This document shows positions 34,826 to 44,116 of a stretch of 64,000 nucleotides of DNA, in pieces. The DNA is taken from positions 1 through 64,000 of the forward strand of contig JAGNIJ010000015.1 of NCBI GenBank assembly GCA_018001225.1, in the 5' to 3' direction. This DNA comes from Kiritimatiellia bacterium. Lineage in GTDB: Bacteria; Verrucomicrobiota; Kiritimatiellia; CAIQIC01; JAGNIJ01. Position 1 is the first letter of the stretch. Every line of letters begins with the position of its first letter. A program made the translations under genes and the position numbers. Below the pieces are notes generated by a model. That model was not told where the DNA came from. It did not search any database and saw only the letters and a list, made by a program, of their open reading frames with translations.

Positions 34826-37800
34826 GCGCACGGGACTGGTCCTGGCGCTGGCCCTGCTGTTGGCCGCCCTTCCGGCCGAAGGAGCGTTGGTCTATCAGAC
34901 GCCCAGTGAATTCATGACGGTGGGTGATTTCGACGGCAACGGGTTGCAGGACGTGGCGGTGGTGGACCGCGCCTCGGGCGCGTATCGCCTGGCTTACCAG
35001 GCGCCCGCCGGGGTATTGACCTGGGCCGCGGCGCGGGCCGCCGGGCTGGATGACGTGACAGGCGTGACGGTCGGCCGGCTGCTTTCCACCGCCCGCGATG
35101 CGCTGGCCTTCACCGCGCCGGCGCTCAACCGCGTCCACATCATGGATGACGCCGAGCCCGGTTCATCCGGCTCACCGTTGCCGGTCAACCCCGCCGGAGT
35201 CGCGCCCACCGACGTGCTGGCGCTCGATATCGGCGGGGCCGGCAATACCGCGCTGGATGACCTGATCGTGGCCAGCGAATATGACGCCGCATATTGTCCG
35301 CTGGATGAATACCGAAATACCGGCGGCGTCTTTTCCTACCTGTTGAGGGCTTGGGAGCACGGCCTGGTGCACGACATGCAGTCGGTTCTCGTTCGCGCCG
35401 GTGAGGCGGAGGCGGCGGTGTTGACCAGCCGCCTTTCCGGCCAGACCTATGTGCGCGCGTACTGCGTGACCAATGGGAATCCTGAACTGATATTGGAGAA
35501 TGCCCTTGATTTCGAGGATGGCCTGATCCTGTTTGGCCATTTCGGTGCCTCCGCTTTGCCCAAAGGCGTGGCCTACGAGCCCGGGCAGGCGGCTCTTGTC
35601 CTCTTCAACTGGATCGAATCTGGGGGCCCTTTGCCGTTCACTCTTGTCCAAATGCAGATCGTACCGATGGGCTCTCCGGTGGCCGGCGTTTTTCTCATCC
35701 CCGAGCGCAGCCATGTGTGCGTGCTCTATGAGAACGGCCAGGCGAACATCTATCAGCTGAACGACATTTTTACTTTCACGCTCGTTCAGGCCGTGCCCTC
35801 GCCCGGGGCGGGTCTCTATATCACCGGCGTGGTGCCCCTTCCGGGGCAGGACATGATGTTGCTTAGCGGTTCCGAGGCGGGCGGGCCTTCCACACACCAC
35901 TCCATCCTGCGCTGGAACGGATACAGCTACCAGGCCCTGGGCGGCGGATCGCTGCCCGTTCTTTCCGGCGCCGCGGGCCGGGCCAACGTGTTTCTCTTCC
36001 ATGAAGAGCCCTTTGTTTCTTCCGATCCTCAAAGCCTCGCGGTCCTGCGCGCCGACGATTGGAGCATCGCCGTGACCCTGTCGCCGTGGCCCGAGCAAGT
36101 CTATGCCACGGTGGAACAGGATGCCGGGCCGCCGGATGGCCTGGGCAATCCCATCGTTAAGAACCTGGGCTATGCGCCGGCGGGGGCCGAGTATAGCCTG
36201 GTCAACCAGTATCATCCTTCCATCTCTCTCTGGTCCCAGGAGCCGGCGGCCGGGATCGTGGAGGCGACGGTACAGGCTTCGCCGCCCGGCGGCCTCAACA
36301 ACCAGCCGGTCACGGTTCATTTGTCGGCCGATCCTTCGCATTTCAATGTTTACTACCGTTATGGATCCCGTGAAACCTGGCGCCTGTTTCTTCAAGACCT
36401 CGTGTTGTTTGAGGAAACCGACCTTCAATGCTTTGCCCACGAAGTGGCCAGCGGGGCGCGAAGCCCGATCAGGACGTTTGCCTACAGATTCATGGAGACG
36501 CCCGGCGCGATGGACTCCGACGGCGACGGGGTTCCGGACTATGTGGAGATTGCCCGCGGCCTCGATCCGATCGCAAGCGGCCCGGATGGGGACGGGGACG
36601 GCCTTAGCGACTTGGATGAACTGCTTCTGGACACCGATCCTGCCAAGGTGGATACCGACGGGGATACGTTCTCGGACTATGACGAGATCCGCTATGGAAC
36701 GGATCCGAAAAATGCCGCGTCCAAACCCCCGCCGGGCGCCACGATTCCTGCGGGCACGGAGCGATATGGACAGCGGTTGGCCTTTGACCTCATTGCCACG
36801 CCGCGGCCTTATGATGCCTTCGGCGGCGTTACCAGCCTTGCCGAGACGGGGGCATGGGTCTACGCGCACACCTTGACTGGGCCTTGGTTGGTCCAAAGCC
36901 CAGCGCTGATGCTCGGCGGGACCGGCGTAACCAATCCTGCCGCCCGGCTGTCGTTCACCGGCGAAGACCTGTCGCCGGGCTTCGTCGCGGTGGCGACGGA
37001 AAATTGCTTCCCGATCAGCACGGCCTACCCCGACAAGAATCTCGGGCGGGAAATAGTCAGGCTCGTGCCCCGGCCGGACCATCGCCCGCCGGACGTCCCT
37101 TGTGTCTACGGCGGGGGAAGTCTTGCCGTGGAAGCGTCCAACTGGGTGGCCTCGGCCAGCAATGCCTATGCCGGCTTGCAAACCCCACGAGTGACAACCT
37201 CTTTGGGGATTATAGATACCCTCGTCACGCTCCTGATGGAGCGGAAAATCGGCGACATTCTTTTCTCGCGTGGAGAGATGGCGGATCCAAGGATATCGCT
37301 CCTTTCGTTCCGTGTGAACGATGCGGATGCGATTGTCCCGACCGTCTCGCAGTTAAGGAATATTGAGAAGGCCACAAATGACGGTCGGCCGGCGTATCGT
37401 CTTTCCGCCATGCATGACGCGCTTCACGCGTATGTTTATGGAGCCTCGGATACCGACAAGCTCAATTTGCGGCGCGTCGTTCAACGAGTGTACAGGGCCA
37501 GCTCTCTCTCCAACATGCCGCCTCCTGCAGCCACCACTTTGCTTCCCGTAGATGCGATTCGCGCATTCCTGATTAATAGCAACCTGCCGTCGTTCTACTC
37601 CAATTCGGCGACCATGTCACCGAGCGCCATGGAGAGCGCCCTGCGCGCGGTTTCCAACGCCTTGGCCGCCGTGCCGGAACGGCCCATGGTAACATTGCTT
37701 TTGGAAATACGGGACGACTCGTTTTCCGGCGGCTGCACTGTCCTTTATGATGTTGATTTCGGCGAGGCCTACAGCCTCTTCACCGCGGAGGAAAGGCCCT

Positions 37801-38360
37801 TCCAGTTTCCCGGCGTACTGGAAATCACCCCGCACAGTGTCGTTCAGGTCCGGGTGTACCTGGATTCCACCGCGACGCCATGCAAAGGCGCGGCCGTCGA
37901 GGTGGACCGTATCCTGCTGATGTGGGTGCCGGAGCCGACGGCTGGCGACGCCGACGGCAACCTGCTGCCGGACGACTTTGAACGGCTGGTGTGGGGCGGG
38001 ACAGGCCAGGATCCTTTTGCCGACGACGATGGCGACGGTTATCCCAACCTGCAGGAAATGTTGGAGGGCACGGACCCGCGCCGTTCCTCTTCCTTCCCGG
38101 GGGTTCCTCCGGCCGGCCTCGCCATACCGGAAGTGAGCAGCCAGACCCTGGCGCAGGGAACCTTCTCTTTCGTGTGCCCGTGGCCGACCGAATACCAGTC
38201 GGCGTTTGTCTTTGCCCTGGATGCCTCCGGCGATCTACGCGGCGGCTTTAGCCCCAGCGGGATCCCGCCCTCCTATGAGAATGATGCTGTTACATTTAGC
38301 GTGCTGGCCTCAACGCCCGGTGATCGCAGGTTCTATCGCATTCGTATGTCGTTGAAATAG
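34806..38360 (+). CDS. Large secreted protein with calcium-type repeats (gene 3 of surface cluster)
   Basis: 1184 residues from the ATG at 34806, chosen because it precedes a signal peptide (TGLVLALALLLAALPAEGA) and lies within the end of gene 2. The start of the mature protein has an FG-GAP-like loop (TVGDFDGNGLQDVAVVD). Mid-protein there is a run of thrombospondin-3-like calcium motifs (DSDGDGVPDYVEIARGLDP, DGDGDGLSDLDELLLDTDP, DTDGDTFSDYDEIRYGTDP). A second set lies near the C-terminus (DADGNLLPDDFERL, DDDGDGYPNLQEMLEGTDP). It ends FYRIRMSLK, like other exported proteins here. The function is unknown; a calcium-stabilised surface protein is the best description. Confidence 0.8.
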   Translation: MYPKIHRRTGLVLALALLLAALPAEGALVYQTPSEFMTVGDFDGNGLQDVAVVDRASGAYRLAYQAPAGVLTWAAARAAGLDDVTGVTVGRLLSTARDALAFTAPALNRVHIMDDAEPGSSGSPLPVNPAGVAPTDVLALDIGGAGNTALDDLIVASEYDAAYCPLDEYRNTGGVFSYLLRAWEHGLVHDMQSVLVRAGEAEAAVLTSRLSGQTYVRAYCVTNGNPELILENALDFEDGLILFGHFGASALPKGVAYEPGQAALVLFNWIESGGPLPFTLVQMQIVPMGSPVAGVFLIPERSHVCVLYENGQANIYQLNDIFTFTLVQAVPSPGAGLYITGVVPLPGQDMMLLSGSEAGGPSTHHSILRWNGYSYQALGGGSLPVLSGAAGRANVFLFHEEPFVSSDPQSLAVLRADDWSIAVTLSPWPEQVYATVEQDAGPPDGLGNPIVKNLGYAPAGAEYSLVNQYHPSISLWSQEPAAGIVEATVQASPPGGLNNQPVTVHLSADPSHFNVYYRYGSRETWRLFLQDLVLFEETDLQCFAHEVASGARSPIRTFAYRFMETPGAMDSDGDGVPDYVEIARGLDPIASGPDGDGDGLSDLDELLLDTDPAKVDTDGDTFSDYDEIRYGTDPKNAASKPPPGATIPAGTERYGQRLAFDLIATPRPYDAFGGVTSLAETGAWVYAHTLTGPWLVQSPALMLGGTGVTNPAARLSFTGEDLSPGFVAVATENCFPISTAYPDKNLGREIVRLVPRPDHRPPDVPCVYGGGSLAVEASNWVASASNAYAGLQTPRVTTSLGIIDTLVTLLMERKIGDILFSRGEMADPRISLLSFRVNDADAIVPTVSQLRNIEKATNDGRPAYRLSAMHDALHAYVYGASDTDKLNLRRVVQRVYRASSLSNMPPPAATTLLPVDAIRAFLINSNLPSFYSNSATMSPSAMESALRAVSNALAAVPERPMVTLLLEIRDDSFSGGCTVLYDVDFGEAYSLFTAEERPFQFPGVLEITPHSVVQVRVYLDSTATPCKGAAVEVDRILLMWVPEPTAGDADGNLLPDDFERLVWGGTGQDPFADDDGDGYPNLQEMLEGTDPRRSSSFPGVPPAGLAIPEVSSQTLAQGTFSFVCPWPTEYQSAFVFALDASGDLRGGFSPSGIPPSYENDAVTFSVLASTPGDRRFYRIRMSLK

Positions 38361-38455
38361 CAAGGCGCCTTGTCGGCCTGGAGCGGAGGGAGTTCGACGA
38401 AAGAGAAATAGGGCCGCTCGGGAAGGTCGTGCGGGGCGCAGAAAGAAGACCCGAC

Positions 38456-39508
38456 ATGAGCAGACATCGCTGCAGGGGACGCGCGGGAAGAAACGCAACA
38501 ACGGGAATAGTCCTGGCGAGTCTGTTGTGGGGCGCCACAGCGGCGGCGCAAACGATCACCTCGTTTACCAACGGGTACCTGACCTTCGAGAATCCGGATC
38601 CCAACCTGTACTACCGCGTAGAATATCGCCCGAATCTCTCGGGAACTGACGAGTGGGACGGGTTGTATCAGCGGCTGCGCAACATCAAAACAACCGACCC
38701 CTTCGTTTGCGTGCCGGTGGGCGTCATGTACCGGGTGGCCGGCCGCGCCACGCCGTGGCCCGGGGACGCCGTGGGCAACGCGACCCCGGCGCAAGTGCTC
38801 AATGGCGCCACGTTTTCCACGGCGGCCGGCTCCGGCCTGGTCGGCACGATGCCCAACATCGGGGCGCAAAACGTCACGCCGGGCGCGACGGCCAGGTCCA
38901 TCAGTGCGGGCTATCACAACGGCTCGGGCACGGTGGAGGGGGACCCGGACTTGGTGGCGGGCAACATCCGAACCGGGTTCGTGATCTTCGGAGTTTCGGG
39001 ATCCTTCAGGGGCATTGCCGGGGGAACAAACGAATATGACGCGGGCGTGCCGAAAACGGGGCAAACCATAGCCTACGCCGCCGGTGACGATGGAGCCTTG
39101 GAGCGAGGCGTCCCGTGGCCCAATCCCCGGTTTACCGTGCTGCCCAATACAAACTGCGTGATGGATAACCTCACAGGTTTGACCTGGGCGCGGGATGCAA
39201 ATCAGTTCAGCCGAATCAGTTGGGGCCTCGCGATCACCAACTGCAACGATCTGTCGTATGGCGGGTATTCCGATTGGCGGCTGCCAACCGTGCGGGAATT
39301 GCATAGCCTGGTTGACTTCGGGCAGTTTACCCCGTCGCTGCCCCCGGACCACCCGTTCAACAACGTTCAGATGGACTACTATTGGACCAGCACCACGTGC
39401 GCGGACCTGTCCCCCTGGGCCTGGATCGTCCGTTTTGATCTTGGCTACGTGTACGATGACCTCAAAACAATCACCTACTTTGTCTGGCCCGTCCGCGGCG
39501 GCCCGTGA
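38456..39508 (+). CDS. Secreted DUF1566 (Lcl C-terminal) protein (gene 4 of surface cluster)
   Basis: 350 residues from the ATG at 38456; a GTG at 38429 would add nine. A signal peptide ends at LLWGATAAAQ. A GTMPNIGAQNVTPG / SAGYHNGSGTVEGDPDL block resembles the tail-fibre-like repeats often found beside DUF1566. The C-terminal DUF1566 domain is clear: TGLTWARDANQ, GYSDWRLPTVRELHSLVDF and YYWTSTTCADLSPWAWIVRF. DUF1566 domains are C-type-lectin-like folds found on surface proteins. It follows gene 3 by 95 bp on the same strand and probably belongs to the same group. Confidence 0.8.
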   Translation: MSRHRCRGRAGRNATTGIVLASLLWGATAAAQTITSFTNGYLTFENPDPNLYYRVEYRPNLSGTDEWDGLYQRLRNIKTTDPFVCVPVGVMYRVAGRATPWPGDAVGNATPAQVLNGATFSTAAGSGLVGTMPNIGAQNVTPGATARSISAGYHNGSGTVEGDPDLVAGNIRTGFVIFGVSGSFRGIAGGTNEYDAGVPKTGQTIAYAAGDDGALERGVPWPNPRFTVLPNTNCVMDNLTGLTWARDANQFSRISWGLAITNCNDLSYGGYSDWRLPTVRELHSLVDFGQFTPSLPPDHPFNNVQMDYYWTSTTCADLSPWAWIVRFDLGYVYDDLKTITYFVWPVRGGP

Positions 39509-39716
39509 GAAACTACTGGATTCGGATAACTCCAGGTTGGGGCCCGCCGCGCCAAGGAGTTCCCCATAGGATTCCAAGACCGGCTGGAAGACCCTTCTGA
39601 ACGCCTCGCGCCGCAGGCAAGGTGACGCCGGCCTGGCAAATCCTTTTCTCTATTTCCATCGTGCGATTTTCTCGGGAACATGCTATGCGTACCGGCCCGG
39701 AACAAAAGGAAACGAA

Positions 39717-40940
39717 ATGGACTTGCAGAAACTGTTCGCCGAGCGCATCGGCGGTGCGCAGTTCGGGCTGGGCACCGAGATCTACAAATTCGAGAAGATC
39801 AAGCGCGCCAAGGCCGCCGCGCTGAAGGCGCGGCCGCAGGTCGAGCTGCTGGATTTCGGGGTGGGGGAGCCGGACCAGCTCGCGCCGTTCCCGATCCGTG
39901 AGGCGCTGAAGAAGGCCGTGGACGATCCGGCGAACCGCGGCTACGCCGACAACGGCATCCGCGAGTTCCGCGTCGCCGCCTGCCGCTACATGGAGTCGTT
40001 CTTCGGCGTCCAGGGCCTGAACCCGGACACCGAGGTGAACCACAGCATCGGCTCCAAGCCGGCGCTGGCCATGCTGCCGCTCTGCTTCGTTAATCCCGGC
40101 GACGTCGTGCTGACCACCGTGCCCGGCTATCCCGTCATGGCCACGCACGCGAAGTACCTCGGCGCGGAGATCGTCAAGCTGCCCCTCGAGCGGGCCAACG
40201 GCTTCTTCCCGGACCTCAAGAAGATCAAGCCGACGACGCTGAAGAAGGCCAAGCTGCTCTACGTCAACTATCCCAACAACCCGACGGGCGCGGCGGCCAC
40301 GGAGGCGTTCTTCGACGAGTTGATCGCGTTTGCCGCGAAGCACCACGTCCTCGTCGTCCAGGACGCCGCCTACGCGACGCTCATCTACGGGCGGCCGCGG
40401 CTCTCGATCCTCGGCCGGCCGGGCGGCAAGGACGTCGCGATCGAGCTGCACTCGATGAGCAAGAGCTACAACATGACCGGCTGGCGGTTGGGCTTCGTCG
40501 CGGGCGCCGCCGGCGCGGTGAAGGCCTTCGCCGAGGTCAAGGACAACACCGACTCGGGCCAATTCAAGGCCATCCAGCACGCCGCCTGCGCCGGGGTCGT
40601 CGACCGGCAGCTCTCCGAGGCGATCCGCGGCCATTACGAGAAGCGGCTGAAGCTGCTTGTCGCCGCGCTGCGGCGGGCGGGTTTCGATGCGGAGATGCCG
40701 GGCGGGACGTTCTACCTCTACGTCCCCGCGCCGAAGGCCGGCGGGAAGACGGCCTTCAAGACCGCCGAGGACGCGTCCCAGTACCTGCTGCGGGAGCATT
40801 CCGTGTCCACCGTGCCGTGGGACGATGTCGGGGCGTTCCTGCGCTTCTCCGCCACGTTCGAGTCGCGCGGCGACGCGGACGACCAGCGCGTGATCGCCGA
40901 ACTGGAAAAACGGCTGGCCGCGGCGGATTGGAAGTTCTGA
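39717..40940 (+). CDS. dapL: LL-diaminopimelate aminotransferase
   Basis: 407 residues with AAAAGGAAA upstream. It is a fold-type I PLP aminotransferase that converts tetrahydrodipicolinate directly to LL-diaminopimelate for lysine and peptidoglycan, as in Chlamydiae and plants. Seen: LDFGVGEPDQ, HSIGSKPALAMLP, VPGYPVMATHAKY, YVNYPNNPTGA, VVQDAAYATLIY and the PLP lysine in SMSKSYNMTGWRLGF. A decayed copy of its first 30 codons is at 25858. An ACT-domain gene follows after ten bases. Confidence 0.93.
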   Translation: MDLQKLFAERIGGAQFGLGTEIYKFEKIKRAKAAALKARPQVELLDFGVGEPDQLAPFPIREALKKAVDDPANRGYADNGIREFRVAACRYMESFFGVQGLNPDTEVNHSIGSKPALAMLPLCFVNPGDVVLTTVPGYPVMATHAKYLGAEIVKLPLERANGFFPDLKKIKPTTLKKAKLLYVNYPNNPTGAAATEAFFDELIAFAAKHHVLVVQDAAYATLIYGRPRLSILGRPGGKDVAIELHSMSKSYNMTGWRLGFVAGAAGAVKAFAEVKDNTDSGQFKAIQHAACAGVVDRQLSEAIRGHYEKRLKLLVAALRRAGFDAEMPGGTFYLYVPAPKAGGKTAFKTAEDASQYLLREHSVSTVPWDDVGAFLRFSATFESRGDADDQRVIAELEKRLAAADWKF

Positions 40941-40950
40941 AAGGATTCCG

Positions 40951-41376
40951 ATGAGTTCCTCCATCGTGCATAGCGTGCGCAAGGCCCGGCAGATCGCGGT
41001 GTTCATCGACGACGTCCCCGGGACGCTCTCGGAGGTGACGTCGCTGTTGAGCCGGCAGGGCCTGAACATCTACGCGCTGTCGCTGGCCGAGGGCATCGGC
41101 CACGGGTACGTGCGGATGGTCGTGGATAATCCGGACGAGGCCATCCGGGTCCTGCGCGAGGCCGAGGAACTGGTGATCGAGCGCGAGGTGCTGCTGGTGG
41201 ATCTCGTGAACGTGCGCGGCGCGCTCGGGGACATGACGCGGCAGCTGGCGGAGGCCGGGATCAACCTGGAGTACGCCTACTGCGCCGGCGGGCCGAGCGT
41301 GGAGAAGGGGCTGGTGATCGTGCGGGTGGACCAGACCGAGAAGGCCCTCGCCGTGCTGGGCGGGGAGGGTCGTTGA
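40951..41376 (+). CDS. Tandem ACT-domain protein
   Basis: 141 residues forming two ACT domains: the first from ARQIAVFIDDVPGTLSEVTSLLSRQGLNI, the second from VLLVDLVNVRGALGDMTRQLAEAGINL. ACT pairs bind amino acids and regulate enzymes. The position ten bases after dapL suggests a role in amino-acid feedback, perhaps lysine, but the ligand is unknown. Its stop overlaps the next ATG by one base. Confidence 0.85.
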   Translation: MSSSIVHSVRKARQIAVFIDDVPGTLSEVTSLLSRQGLNIYALSLAEGIGHGYVRMVVDNPDEAIRVLREAEELVIEREVLLVDLVNVRGALGDMTRQLAEAGINLEYAYCAGGPSVEKGLVIVRVDQTEKALAVLGGEGR

Positions 41377-43103
41377 TGAACGCCCCGGAACGCCGCCCCG
41401 CGTGGCGGCGCGCGCTGGCCCTGGTCTGTTTCCTGGTCGCGGCGTGCGCCCTCGGGCTCGTGGCCCTGATTGCCTGGAAGGGCGGGCGCTGGACCGGCGC
41501 GATCGGCGGGCTGACGGTCTCCGCGGGCAATCCCTGCAGCCGGTTGTGGCTGGCTGCCGCCGCGCTCCTGGCCGGCCGCCTGCTCTGGTCCGGGCTCCCG
41601 CGGGATCGCGGCGCGTGGGCCCGCCTGGCGGGCCGGCTCCTTCTGCTCGCGGTCAGCCTGTGGGGATCGTGGCGGCTCGGTGAGTGGGCGCTTCGCCGCG
41701 CGCTGCGCGCGAACGAAAGCTCGGGCGACCTCCGTGAACTGGAGGCCTTCAACGAAGGGGAGGACATCGCGGTCAAGGCCGCCCATGCCCTGGCCGCCAT
41801 CACCCGGGTCAGCCCGAACAAGGGGTTGGCCTACGAGCTCAAGCCGAACCTCGACATGGATTTCGGGCATCGCAGCCTGAAGACCAACTCCGACGGCATG
41901 CGGGAGAGCCGGGAGTACTCGAAGGAGAAGCCGGCCGATACTTTGCGGATCATCGGGATCGGCGACTCCGGGATGTTCGGCTGGGCCTGTCACCAGGGGG
42001 AGAATTACCTCGATGCCCTGGAGAATCGCCTGGCGGATCGCCCGGGCCCCCTGAAGTACGAGGTCTTGAACCTCGCGGTGCCCGGGTACAACACCTACCA
42101 GGAAGTCGAACTGCTCCGGTACAAGGGGCTGGCCTACTCGCCGGATATCGTGATCGTCGGGTGGTGCGAGAACGACCTGCTGCCGCCGTTCTTCCTGATG
42201 AAGCAGCGGGCGTACGACGAAAGGGGCGTGTCCTACCTTTATCTCCTCCTGTTCAGCCGGGAGGAGTTCCGGCGCCGGACGCAGCCGGAGGTGATGCGGC
42301 TGGACGAGGTGGACCCGCGGTACGTCGCCCCGGAAATCCTGGAGAATTCCGGCCCGGAGGGCGTCCTGAAATCGCTGCGGGAACTGAAGCGTCTTTCGGA
42401 GGAGCGCGGGTTCCGGGTGCTGGTCTTCGGTCCCATGGTGCCGGAGATCGTGACCGCCTGCCGGCGGGAGGGCCTCGAGTGCTGGTCCAGCTTCACGCTG
42501 CGGCAGGAGGACTATCCCGACGCGAATATCCACGGCATGCATCCGCGGCCGAAGGCCAACCTGATCCTTGCAGAGCACCTGGAAAAGGAACTTGACCGCC
42601 TTGGTTGGCTGGGCGGCGCGTCCGCCGCGCTCCCGGCGGCGGCGGCCGACGAGGGGCCCTCCCGTCTGCAGCCGATGGTCGAACGATATCGCGGCCAGAA
42701 GCTGGCCGTGTTGTGCGCGCAGCAGCGGGAGGAGGGGCCGGTCTATTTCCCGGAAATGACGTCCATCCTGGTCTCCGAATTCCGCCGGGCGGGCCTGGAG
42801 TGCATGGACCTCGGATTCGAGCTGCCGTCGTTCGACCTCCAGAAGTTTTTCGAGGCCGGCGAGACGGAGCCGGCCCTGGACGCGGCCGCCGGGGGGCGGG
42901 CCGGGGTCATCGTGGCCGCGCTGGTGGAGCCGGGGCCGGGCGGCCTGCGCATCCGTTTTTCCGTGAACTCGGTGGTCCGGCGTAGCACCGTCTGGAGCGG
43001 TCAGTTCCGGGAGAGCCTGGCGGAGGATGGCGCGCCGCTGGCCCAGCAGGCGGCGGCCGCCTGGATCGCACAACTGCGGGCGGCCGCCCCCGAAGTGAAA
43101 TAG
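41376..43103 (+). CDS. Membrane-anchored SGNH/GDSL hydrolase with C-terminal CsgG/TolB-like region
   Basis: 575 residues from the ATG at 41376, with GGGAGG upstream. Three N-terminal membrane segments (about 13-33, 50-66, 80-95) precede an SGNH domain: LRIIGIGDSGMFGWAC (nucleophile Ser), NLAVPGYNTYQEV (Gly/oxyanion), GWCENDL (Asn), and IHGMHPRPKANLILAEHL carrying the late His. From about 430 a separate alpha/beta part (QKLAVLCAQQ, ISRKMTSILVSEF-like strand-helix, FSVNSVVRRSTVW) recalls TolB-N/CsgG-type domains; this is tentative. Acyl-ester transfer or removal on envelope polymers is the usual role. Confidence 0.75.
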   Translation: MNAPERRPAWRRALALVCFLVAACALGLVALIAWKGGRWTGAIGGLTVSAGNPCSRLWLAAAALLAGRLLWSGLPRDRGAWARLAGRLLLLAVSLWGSWRLGEWALRRALRANESSGDLRELEAFNEGEDIAVKAAHALAAITRVSPNKGLAYELKPNLDMDFGHRSLKTNSDGMRESREYSKEKPADTLRIIGIGDSGMFGWACHQGENYLDALENRLADRPGPLKYEVLNLAVPGYNTYQEVELLRYKGLAYSPDIVIVGWCENDLLPPFFLMKQRAYDERGVSYLYLLLFSREEFRRRTQPEVMRLDEVDPRYVAPEILENSGPEGVLKSLRELKRLSEERGFRVLVFGPMVPEIVTACRREGLECWSSFTLRQEDYPDANIHGMHPRPKANLILAEHLEKELDRLGWLGGASAALPAAAADEGPSRLQPMVERYRGQKLAVLCAQQREEGPVYFPEMTSILVSEFRRAGLECMDLGFELPSFDLQKFFEAGETEPALDAAAGGRAGVIVAALVEPGPGGLRIRFSVNSVVRRSTVWSGQFRESLAEDGAPLAQQAAAAWIAQLRAAAPEVK

Positions 43104-43174
43104 CCGCGCCCGTACCGCGCAGATCATCGCCGCGGAACGTACGCCGTTGAAGCGGGGTGGCGTCTAGCGCGCGG

Positions 43175-43366
43175 CTACACCTTGCAGGTCATGTCCTCGC
43201 CGCAACAAAGGGGGGACTTGATTTTCCCGTGACCGTTCGGGCACTTTGAAACCTGCACCTTCGCGCCGTTCTCCAGCGTCAGGGTGTCGTTCACAAGCGG
43301 GGCTCCGCATTTTCCGCAGGTCGCGTTGACGGTCATGCCGCATTTTTCGCATTCGTATGTTGCCAT
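43175..43366 (-). CDS. Small zinc-ribbon protein
   Basis: 63 residues from the ATG at 43366 with GGAAGGGAA upstream. Paired cysteine motifs are CEKCG and CGKCG, then CPNGHGKIKSPLCCGEDM, suggesting two metal knuckles. Its position head-to-head with ferritin, with a shared 155-bp control region, suggests a metal or redox role. The function is otherwise unknown. Confidence 0.75.
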   Translation of the reverse strand: MATYECEKCGMTVNATCGKCGAPLVNDTLTLENGAKVQVSKCPNGHGKIKSPLCCGEDMTCKV

Positions 43367-43396
43367 GATTTTCCCTTCCATTCTTGCGTTCCTCCC

Positions 43397-43424
43397 AGTA
43401 TACTCCGGGCGGGGCCCGGCGCAA
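43397..43424 (-). promoter_or_regulatory. Candidate promoter of the zinc-ribbon gene
   Basis: On the minus strand TTGCGC (43424-43419) and TATACT (43402-43397) are separated by 16 bp, about 30 bp upstream of the ATG at 43366. Only hexamer resemblance supports it. Confidence 0.35.
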
Positions 43425-43521
43425 CCCGGCCCGATAAAAAAACCGGTTTGCAACTGGCGCGAGCGGCCCGCATGCGTTATGCTGTCTAAACACGGAATCC
43501 ATAACCCAACCGGAGGAAAAG

Positions 43522-44016
43522 ATGATCAGCAGCAAGATGGCGAAGGCGATCAACGGGCAGATCAACAAGGAATTGTATTCGTCGTACCTGTACCTGGCGA
43601 TGTCGGCGCAGGCGGAGGACCTGGGGCTGAAGGGCTTTGCCAACTGGTTCAGGGTCCAGGCCGCCGAGGAAAACGGGCACGCGATGAAGTTTTTCCACTA
43701 CCTGGGCGAACAAGGCGCGCGCGTCAAACTGGCCGCCATCGACCAGCCGCCTGTGGAATTCAAGTCCGCGAAGGCCATGTTCGAGGAAACCCTCAAGCAC
43801 GAGAAATACGTCACGGCCAGTATCCATGCCCTCGTGGACCTCGCGCTCGCGGAGAAGGATCACGCGACGGGCAGTTTCCTGAAGTGGTTCGTGGACGAGC
43901 AGGTCGAGGAGGAGGCCAACGCCCAGGAGATCGTGGACTGGCTGAAGTTGGCCGGCGACGCCGGCAACGCCCTGTTGTTCCTCGATTCCAAGCTGGGCGC
44001 CCGCAAGGCGGACTAG
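43522..44016 (+). CDS. ftnA: Ferritin (FtnA type)
   Basis: 164 residues with ACCGGAGGAAAAG upstream. All ferroxidase-centre residues of bacterial ferritin are in register with E. coli FtnA: Glu17, Glu50, His53, Glu94, Gln127 and Glu130. It oxidises and stores iron in a 24-subunit shell in the cytoplasm. It is transcribed away from the zinc-ribbon gene. Confidence 0.95.
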   Translation: MISSKMAKAINGQINKELYSSYLYLAMSAQAEDLGLKGFANWFRVQAAEENGHAMKFFHYLGEQGARVKLAAIDQPPVEFKSAKAMFEETLKHEKYVTASIHALVDLALAEKDHATGSFLKWFVDEQVEEEANAQEIVDWLKLAGDAGNALLFLDSKLGARKAD

Positions 44017-44054
44017 GTCCGCGGCGCTCTGCCCCGGGAGTTTATCTACGGCTT

Positions 44055-44096
44055 GCACTCCGCCGGAGCGGAGTGCTAGTCTCTTTCAGCTTTTTT
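44055..44096 (+). terminator. Probable terminator after ferritin
   Basis: A perfect 9-bp stem GCACTCCGC/GCGGAGTGC (44055-44063, 44068-44076) with a 4-nt loop; a T6 run lies at 44091-44096. The 14 bases between stem and T-run are longer than ideal. Confidence 0.5.
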
Positions 44097-44116
44097 AAAG
44101 GAAAGAGGGGCGAGGC

